NCBI GenBank assembly: GCA_019661745.1
Contig: JAIFTM010000011.1
Location: forward strand, 1-6,298
Direction of reading: 5' to 3'
Origin: Mollicutes bacterium PWAP
GTDB lineage: Bacteria; Bacillota_I; Bacilli_A; Mycoplasmatales; Metamycoplasmataceae
Length of the DNA: 6,298 nucleotides
In this document: in pieces, positions 1 to 6,298 of the stretch
How the letters are laid out: each line of letters starts with the position of its first letter
Numbering within the stretch: position 1 is the first letter of the stretch
Notes under the pieces: generated by a model
What the model was told of the DNA's origin: nothing
Databases searched by the model: none
The model's input: only the letters and a program-made list of their open reading frames with translations
Position numbers and translations under genes: made by a program

Positions 1-24
1 ATATTTATATTATAATTTATATTA

Positions 25-3000
25 TTAAAATAAACTAAAAATATCCATTTGATTAGAATCTGGGAGATTATTTAAAACATTAGTTTCTTTTAATTTTTTA
101 ATATGAGTTTTTGATAATTTTGTTCTAGAAGAAAGATCTTCAATAGAAATAAATGGACCATTTTTCCTTGCTTCAATAACAGAAATTGCAGCGGATTCTC
201 CAAGTCCATCAATGGCATCAAAGGGAGCAGTTAAAGTATTTTTTTCATGATTAATAATTCAATTTGTAGAATCTGATTTATAAATATCAACATTATTGAA
301 TTTAATCCCTCTAGCTTTTGCTTCTAAAATAATTTCTAATGGAGAAATTAATCCAATTTCTTTATTAGAAGAGCGATCTTCTCCTCTAGAATTTTTACGT
401 TTATTAATATCATCTATTCTTTGATTAATTTTATCTTTAGAAGAAAGAAAAGTATCTAAATCTGAATAGTCACTACGAGAAGAAAGATAAGTAGAATAAA
501 ATGCTAAAGGTTTATAAACTTTGAATCATGAAACCATGAAAGCCATCATTACATATGCTGTGGCATGAGCTTTAGGAAACATATATTTAATTTTTTTAAG
601 AGATTCAATATATCAAATTTCAACGCCCGAATCAATAAGTAATTTTTCATCATCGGAAGTTAAACCTTTTCCTTTTCTAACATTTTCCATAATTGTAAAA
701 GATTTTTTAGAATCCACTCCTTTAGATATTAAATCAATCATGATATCATCGCGACAAGAAACAACTGTAGAAAGATCAGCTAATTTTAATTTAATTATTT
801 CTTCTGCATTTCCAGTTCAAACATCAGTACCATGAGAAAGTCCAGATAGAGAAATTAAATCTCCAAAACTTTTTGCATTGACGTTTGAAAGCATACGCCT
901 TACAAAACTTGTACCAAATTCAGGAATACCTAAAACTCCAGTTTTTTCACCTCTAATATCTTCAGGTTTAATTCCTAAGGCTTCAGTGCTTGAAAATAAA
1001 GAAATAACTTTTTTATCAGAAAAATTTACAACTTCTTCAACATTTAATCCAGTTAATTTTTCAAGATTTTTTATAGCTGTTGGATCATCATGCCCAAGTA
1101 AATCTAATTTTAAAACATTATCGTGAATGGCGTGAAAGTCCAAGTGAGTAGTTTTTCAATCAGATTTATTGTTATCTGCAGGATAGTTTATTGGAGAGAA
1201 AAATTCAACATCTTTATCTTCAGGTATAACAATAATTCCGCCGGGGTGTTGACCTGTTGTGCGTTTTGTTCCTTCAACTTTTGTAACAAGATATTCTCTA
1301 AAAGCATTTGAAAATATTTTTTCAGTCATTTCTTCATAGTTTTTAACATATCCATAAGCAGTTTTAGAAGCAACAGTAGAAATTGTGCCTGCTCTAAAAG
1401 CATTTTTATCACCAAAGATTTTTCTTACTTCTTTATGGATAGTAGATTGATATATACCAGAGAAGTTTAAATCAATATCAGGAACTTTATCGGCTTCAAA
1501 TCCTAAAAATGTTTCAAAAGGAATATTTTGACCTTCTTTAGACATTATATTTCCACATTTATCACAATTTTTATTTTCTAAGTCATAACCACTATTCAAT
1601 AAAGAATTTTCATAAAAATGAACATTTTTACAATTAGTACATAAGTGGTGCGGAGGCAGAGGATTAACTTTAGTAATTTCACTAAAAGTAGCAACTAAAG
1701 ATGAACCTACAGAACCTCTAGAACCAACTAAATAACCATCTTCAAGTGATTTTTTAACTAGAATAGAACTAATCCAATAAATAATACTAAAGCCATATTG
1801 AACAATTGGTTTTAATTCTCTTTCAATACGCTTTTCAACAATAATAGGTAAATTTTTACCATACATTTTTTTTGCATTTGTATAAATTAATTTAGTAAGT
1901 TTTTCATTTTCATCACCAAAAGTAGGTGTATATAATTTATCGCGAATTATTTTTATATTTTTATTAATTTGAGATGAAATTTCATGAGTATTATTAATTA
2001 CAATGTCTTCTACTAAATCAGTGTTTTCTAATCATGAAAATGATTTTAACATTTCGTCTGTAGTAAACACTATTTGTGTAGGAAAACTTTTTTTCGGAAA
2101 TCTTCGATCAAACAATTTGTGTAATCTACCACCAATTCCTTTAGCATGAATATAAATTTCATGAATAACTTTTTGAGATTTATCAAAATAACGAGCATCA
2201 CTAATTGCAACTACTAATTTATTTATCTTGTTTGCTTCTTCAATAACAAACTTAATAATTTCTTTAATATTTTTTTCAGATATATTTCCTCTATCAATCA
2301 AATACTTAAAATTTTCAAAAGGTAAAATTTCAATATAATCAAATAATTTAATTGCTTTTTTGATATTTTCTCTTGAAGAATAAAACATTAAATTATGTAA
2401 ATAACCATTTATTCCGCCACTACCTAAAAGAATATTTTTTGTTTCACCCAAATCTTCTAAAAATAATTTAGGTCCACCATAAAATTGATCTGTACTCGAA
2501 GAAGAAATAAATTTAAATAATTCTTTAAGACCATCTTGATTTTTAGCCAACATAGTGACTTCATGATGAAATGATTTTGAAATAAGAGAAGGATTATTAA
2601 TTTTAAATAAATCATTAGTATTATGGATTCCTTTTTGAAGAAATTGATTAATTTGTTTTAATCAAATTTGAGCCAAAACTTCTGCATCATAATCGGCACG
2701 GTGAGCAATTTCATTGTCATAATTAACACCATAAATTTTAGAAACTGTTTGAAGATTAAAACGTCTTTTTTCTTCATTTAAAAATCTGGAAGTAATAAGT
2801 GAATCTATAGATTGATTATTTAACTTTCCAAGATTGTATTTATCAAATTTTTCTTCAAGAAATGTTATATCAAATTTTGCATTGTGGGCAACTAAAGTGT
2901 AATTTTTTATGTAATCCTTAAGTTTAATGATTCCTTCTTTTTCAGACATTGAATTAAAAACCATTTCATTTGTTATTCCAGTTAATTTTGTGGTGAATTC

Positions 3001-4326
3001 AGAAATATTTTTTGTTGGTTTCATAAAAAATTGTTCTGTATCAATTATTTTTCCTTTTTTAACAACGGTTGCTCCAAATTCTATTATTTCTCCAGCAATC
3101 GGAGAAAGTTCTGTTGTCTCTAAATCAAAAACAACATATGTTTCTTCAAAAAGAGTTTTACCATTCGGGTTACGTAACATTCTAGAGTTTTTATGAACAA
3201 CATTAAAACTAGAACCATAAATAGGTTTAACATTACTTTCTTTAGAGGCATAATAAAAATCAGGAAAAGATTGAATTGAAGAATTATCAACAATTGCTAT
3301 TGCTTGATGTCCCATTTGAGATGCATTTTTTATTATAGAATGGGCGTTTTCAATTCCGTCCATAGTATTCATTTTGGTTCTCATTGAAAGTTCTATTCTT
3401 TTTTTGCCTAATCTATTATCCGAAATGTTGATAAACATATCCCTATTTTTTTCAAATTTTTTTACTATTAAGGTATCCACTTTAGAATAAGAATCAAAAG
3501 CAAATAATCCGCTTACTTTAAGAGTATCTCCATTTTTGAAATTTTGAATTTTGTTTTTATTTGAATCATCGGCAAATATTTTGATTATTATTGCTTCTTT
3601 TTTATCAGTAAGTTTAATTGTATAAATTGTTCTTCCTGTTCTGGTATTAATGTGTTTTATCTCAAAAATAATACCAATTGTAGATATATTTTTTTCTCCA
3701 CTTGTAGATATTTTTGAAATAGGAATATGGGAATATTTATTGTGGTTTTTTACTTCACCTTTAAAAACTTCATTTTTATTATTTTGATTATTTAAATATT
3801 CATTAGTTTGTTTTTGTAAGTCTTGTTTGCTTTCATTAATTATTTCTTCGCCATTTAAATAAACAAAGTCTAATTCAACATCAATAAAGCCAAATTTAAA
3901 TAATATATCTGTTAATCTTTGTTTTGAATTTTCAAATAATTTAAAATAATCATTTTGAGAATTTTGAACAGTTACTTTTTTATCTTTAATTTTAAAAGAT
4001 GATGAATGAATTGCCAATCTTAATGTTTCATTACCTAAAAGTTTTGAAGAAATCATTTCAAGATATTTTTTAATAATATATTTTTTAAATATAGGTTTTG
4101 AAATAGAAAAAATAACTTTTGAATTAAATCTAAAATTTGAATTAACGGCATTTAAAAATTCAATAAGTTCATCAACTTGTATAGTTGTGTCATTAAACAT
4201 AAAAATTTCATATATTCCATCTTTGTTTTTTTTGACATCATTAATTAATAAATTTTTCGTTAATTCATTTGGAAAATATTTTATTTTTTTAAAAAAAATT
4301 TTCGTTAAAAGTAATTTTTTATCCAT
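25..4326 (-). CDS. polC: DNA polymerase III subunit alpha, PolC type (replicative polymerase with 3'-5' exonuclease)
   Basis: PolC is the main replicative DNA polymerase of low-GC Gram-positives and Mollicutes. It acts in the cytosolic replisome on the sliding clamp. The frame runs 1433 residues, close to the usual PolC length, and crosses seven in-frame TGA codons read as Trp (W555, W765, W1057, W1170, W1238, W1267, W1356). W851 is the only UGG. Domains in order: N-terminal domain (about 1-200); OB fold (about 205-297); first PHP part (about 309-380); inserted DnaQ-like exonuclease (about 395-555) with D401, E403, H481, D486, H542 and D547; second PHP part (about 585-765); polymerase core with the GSRGSVGSS loop (868-876); zinc finger C896, C899, C921, C924; catalytic D950 and D952 in PDIDLNFSG and D1075 in [10 protein letters not shown]. 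The tail is [13 protein letters not shown] followed by tandem TAA stops. The ATG overlaps the cdsA stop and has a strong ribosome binding site. Odd points: PHP metal ligands appear lost, and exonuclease motif I reads DLETTE rather than the usual D-x-E-T-T-G. Confidence 0.98.
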
Positions 4327-5309
4327 TAGTTTATTCCTCCATTTATTAAATAAATTATTGCGGTAGAAAACATTATTAAAGAAAGGGAATCTATTCTATC
4401 TAAAATTCCCCCATGGCCAGGAATTAAATTTGAAAAATCTTTAACTTCAAGAGTTCTTTTAATTGCGCTAAAACTTAAATCTCCTATAGGCGAAATAGAA
4501 CAAAGAATTATCCCCACAATAATTGAAGTTATTATTTCTGGATCGAAATCATTTCAAACACCAATAAAATAACCTAATAAAATTGTAAAAGTAGCACTAA
4601 ATAAAAATCCAAAAAGAAATCCAGCTCATGTTTTTTTTGGAGAAAGTTTGGGGGCTAATTTAGCTCCTTTAAATAATTTTTTACCAAAAAGTTTTCCACC
4701 AAAATAAGCCATGGTGTCTGCTAAAATAGCTATGCCCGCGAAAAAGAAAACAAAATAATAAGTATGAATGTTTAATACTCATGTAAATTTCACAAAAGTA
4801 GCTACAACATAAATGGAAAAAAATAGAATTAATATCTTTTTAAAAATTTTATCTTTGTAAAAATTAGGATCACACATTACAATAATAATTGATGATAGCA
4901 AAACAACAAATCCTTTTCAATCTAGATTATTGGAAATAAATTCTGTCAATGGAACGCTTTGAGAACCATTTTGAATAGAAGATAAAAAATAATCTCAATC
5001 TAAGGACATAAATGGAAATAATGTTAAACTTGCAAATATGGAAATATAAATATTAATTTTCATTGATTTAAAAACTTCAAAAAGGCCATAAGCACCTGTA
5101 ATAGTGAAAATACAAAAACCAATACTCCTACCGGGAACTTTTAATAAACCAGTAAAAAAAATTGTAGGAATAAAAATAACTAAAATTACAAATGCAGCAA
5201 TTAATCTAGTTTTTAAGTCGCTTGATTTTTTATTTTCTTTATTTTCATAATTTACACTTTTTTTATCTTTTAAAATATAAATATTTTCTTTTTCATTTGA
5301 AACTAACAT
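4326..5309 (-). CDS. cdsA: Phosphatidate cytidylyltransferase (CDP-diacylglycerol synthase)
   Basis: CdsA makes CDP-diacylglycerol from phosphatidic acid and CTP in the cell membrane, the branch point to phosphatidylglycerol and cardiolipin. From the ATG at 5309 the protein has 327 residues. All five Trp codons are UGA (W105, W131, W177, W228, W252). The CDP-DAG synthase signature is complete at 281-307: S281, K284-R285, K290-D291, P297, H299-G300-G301, D304-R305 and D307. Upstream are [10 protein letters not shown] (197-206), SPKKTWAG (223-230) and GDLSFS (276-281), as in the family. About eight hydrophobic segments are visible, the first at about 36-56 and the last at about 308-325. Residues 1-33 form a Lys/Asn/Glu-rich hydrophilic head; CdsA proteins usually start close to the LKTR found here at 32-35. 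A TTG at 5339 would add 10 residues. Neither start has a ribosome binding site; I prefer the ATG. The stop overlaps the polC start by one base. Confidence 0.95.
4335..4340 (-). promoter_or_regulatory. Shine-Dalgarno sequence of polC
   Basis: The minus strand reads GGAGGA, 8 bases before the polC ATG, a near-ideal match to the 16S rRNA tail. It fixes the polC start. It lies inside the last codons of cdsA, encoding the Gly-Gly of the C-terminal NGGIN. No comparable site precedes cdsA or the kinase gene, so polC is the only gene here with a clear ribosome binding site. Confidence 0.85.
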
Positions 5310-5318
5310 ATTAAAATA

Positions 5319-5324
5319 ATTATA
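5319..5324 (-). promoter_or_regulatory. Possible -10 box close to the cdsA start
   Basis: The minus strand reads TATAAT, ending 9 bases before the ATG at 5309. Transcription from it would begin within a few bases of that ATG and give a leaderless or nearly leaderless message, which would fit the missing ribosome binding site. I see no good -35 box, and TATAAT is common by chance in such AT-rich DNA. Confidence 0.3.
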
Positions 5325-5347
5325 AAGAGTAATTTGCAATAATTTTA

Positions 5348-5378
5348 TAAAATAAAAATTCTTTCAATTAAAAGAATT
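5348..5378 (-). terminator. Possible weak intrinsic terminator after the kinase gene
   Basis: A perfect 8-base inverted repeat (AATTCTTT at 5357-5364 and AAAGAATT at 5371-5378) surrounds a 6-base loop. In the minus-strand transcript the stem is followed by a U-rich run (5348-5356), the expected layout for a terminator of the kinase gene, about 85 bases past its stop. The stem holds only one G-C pair, so it would be weak. Confidence 0.4.
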
Positions 5379-5415
5379 AAAAAATTGTTTTTTGTTTTTT
5401 AATAGAAAAAATGAA

Positions 5416-5442
5416 ATTATAAATATTAACTGTATTTTTCAA
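5416..5442 (-). promoter_or_regulatory. Candidate promoter for the cdsA-polC operon
   Basis: The minus strand shows TTGAAA (5442 to 5437), a 15-base spacer and TATAAT (5421 to 5416), close to the sigma-70-type consensus with a slightly short spacer. Its start point, near 5409, would give a leader of about 100 bases containing the hairpin at 5357-5378. It competes with the TATAAT at 5319-5324 as the operon promoter. The base composition makes chance matches likely. Confidence 0.35.
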
Positions 5443-5463
5443 TATTAAAATAATTTTTAAAAT

Positions 5464-6240
5464 TTATAAAAAGTAATTTTTATTTATTTTATTTTGTTTT
5501 TTGTAATTAATTTCGATTTCTTTTGTCTCATAATTAGGATTTCCAATGCTTTTTTTAATAGCTTTTATTGATTCTTTGAAAACTGTTTTTTTTGTTTTAT
5601 CATCAGTATCAATAATTATATATCTCATGTTATAAGTTAATAATATTTTTTCAAATAAATTGTTATATCTATCAATAATTTTTTTGAAATATTTTTCTTT
5701 TTTTGGAAAATCATGAATCTCATTTGAACGACCTCTATTTATTATTCTTTGACGAAAGTTTTTTCACCCAACTTTTAAGAAAATATATAGTTTAGGTACA
5801 CCACTTTCAATAAATAATTTATTTATTTCTTTTCTTAATAAATTTTCAAAAAATCTTAAGTGTTCTTTATCGTTTTTTATTACTGGTTCTGAAAAAATTA
5901 AATCTTCTAAAATGCTTCTATCATGAATTTTCAATTGCTTAGTTGTTTCATTCTTTTTGTATCTTTCAATTCTATTCATTAAGAAAAAAATTTGTGTAGT
6001 TAAAGGAGTAACTAAATTTTCGCTATAAAGTTTATCTAAAGAAAGATTAGTTAAAGGATCATCTCAATCTAATTCATCAATAAATTCTGCTTCAAAAAAT
6101 TCTGCAATGTTTTTGCCCAAACTACTTTTACCTGAAGCTATCATTCCACCTATTACAATTGAATTGTTACTTTTCATTTTAGGTTTAGTGTAAGAATCAA
6201 AAAACTTTTTAGATGATTGATGTACTTCATTTATTTTCAT
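5464..6240 (-). CDS. Deoxynucleoside kinase (dAK/dGK-like)
   Basis: This enzyme phosphorylates deoxynucleosides to dNMPs with ATP in the cytosol, an important salvage step in mycoplasmas, which lack de novo nucleotide synthesis. From the ATG at 6240 it has 258 residues. Visible motifs: P-loop GGMIASGKS (31-39); E56 in DELDW, where the family has its catalytic Glu; Q83 and R90 in TTQIFFLMNR, as in the substrate-binding helix; DRS at 107-109; and an Arg-rich lid with R165, R169, R171 and E174. Both Trp codons (W59, W159) are UGA. The C-terminus is a Lys/Asn-rich tail. The start is uncertain: no ribosome binding site is seen, an ATG at 6177 would place the P-loop near the N-terminus as is usual, and the frame is open up to the window edge, so the gene may begin outside. 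Base specificity (dA, dG, dC) cannot be read from the sequence. The gene lies 154 bases upstream of cdsA in the same direction. Confidence 0.85.
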
Positions 6241-6298
6241 TGAAGAAGTGTTAATAACTTCATAATTAATATTATATCTTTGAAGAATTTTAATAATA
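6241..6298 (-). other. In-frame open stretch upstream of the kinase ATG, possibly coding
   Basis: The kinase frame continues without a stop from 6240 to the window edge, giving IIKILQRYNINYEVINTSS just before the chosen Met. This could be the N-terminal part of a longer kinase or fused protein, or non-coding leader. A TATAAT on the minus strand at 6276-6271 would support the leader view, but the same bases also encode part of RYNIN. The window edge prevents a decision. Confidence 0.3.

Noticed and set aside
3..24. 10-base direct repeat (ATTTATATTA at 3-12 and 15-24) after the polC stop
   Set aside because: It is short, made only of A and T, and expected by chance in this composition. No GC-containing stem or clear terminator is visible before the window ends.
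878..1311. Plus-strand open frames opposite polC (878-1126 and 1123-1311)
   Set aside because: They lie antisense to the highly conserved polymerase core, have no recognisable motifs and no supporting signals.
1..2664. polC appears split into several separate reading frames under the standard code
   Set aside because: All pieces share one frame and are separated only by TGA at Trp positions. The joined protein aligns with PolC along its whole length, so it is one intact gene and not a pseudogene.
2927..3196. Plus-strand open frame opposite the exonuclease domain
   Set aside because: It is the complement of a clearly coding, conserved region and shows no known motif.
5310..5463. A riboswitch or small RNA in the largest intergenic gap
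   Set aside because: Apart from one 8-base AT-rich hairpin there is no stable or familiar structure, and the gap is only 154 bases.
6271..6276. TATAAT on the minus strand upstream of the kinase ATG as a promoter
   Set aside because: It may be coding sequence of the same open frame, the -35 region falls largely outside the window, and TATAAT is frequent by chance here. I kept it only as a remark.

Overview
The window is a gene-dense, very AT-rich stretch. All three genes lie on the minus strand, in transcription order: a deoxynucleoside kinase (about 6240 to 5464), cdsA (5309 to 4326) and polC (4326 to 25). Each reads through in-frame TGA codons at positions where tryptophan fits. I count 14 UGA and one UGG among the predicted Trp codons. 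With the low GC content and the Gram-positive-type replicase PolC, this points to a Mycoplasma-type Mollicute using genetic code 4. I cannot name the species.

Right part (about 5464-6298): a P-loop deoxynucleoside kinase, which salvages deoxynucleosides to dNMPs. Its reading frame stays open to the window edge, so the true start is uncertain. Intergenic part (5310-5463): a weak AT-rich hairpin followed by a T-rich tract in the minus-strand transcript, plus two TATAAT-like boxes. This fits a weak terminator for the kinase and a promoter for cdsA-polC. Middle (4326-5309): CdsA, the membrane CDP-diacylglycerol synthase, with a complete family signature.

Left part (25-4326): PolC, 1433 residues, full length and ending in a clamp-binding-like tail. 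cdsA and polC overlap by one base (TAATG). A strong Shine-Dalgarno sequence for polC lies inside the last codons of cdsA, so they are very likely one operon with translational coupling. The kinase supplies precursors that end up as PolC substrates, while CdsA supplies phospholipid precursors.

I see no unknown multi-gene system, mobile element, CRISPR array or RNA gene. The most interesting points are inside PolC. Its PHP domain appears to have lost nearly all metal ligands, while the exonuclease, zinc finger and polymerase residues are kept. Its C-terminal clamp motif also looks shifted by three residues.
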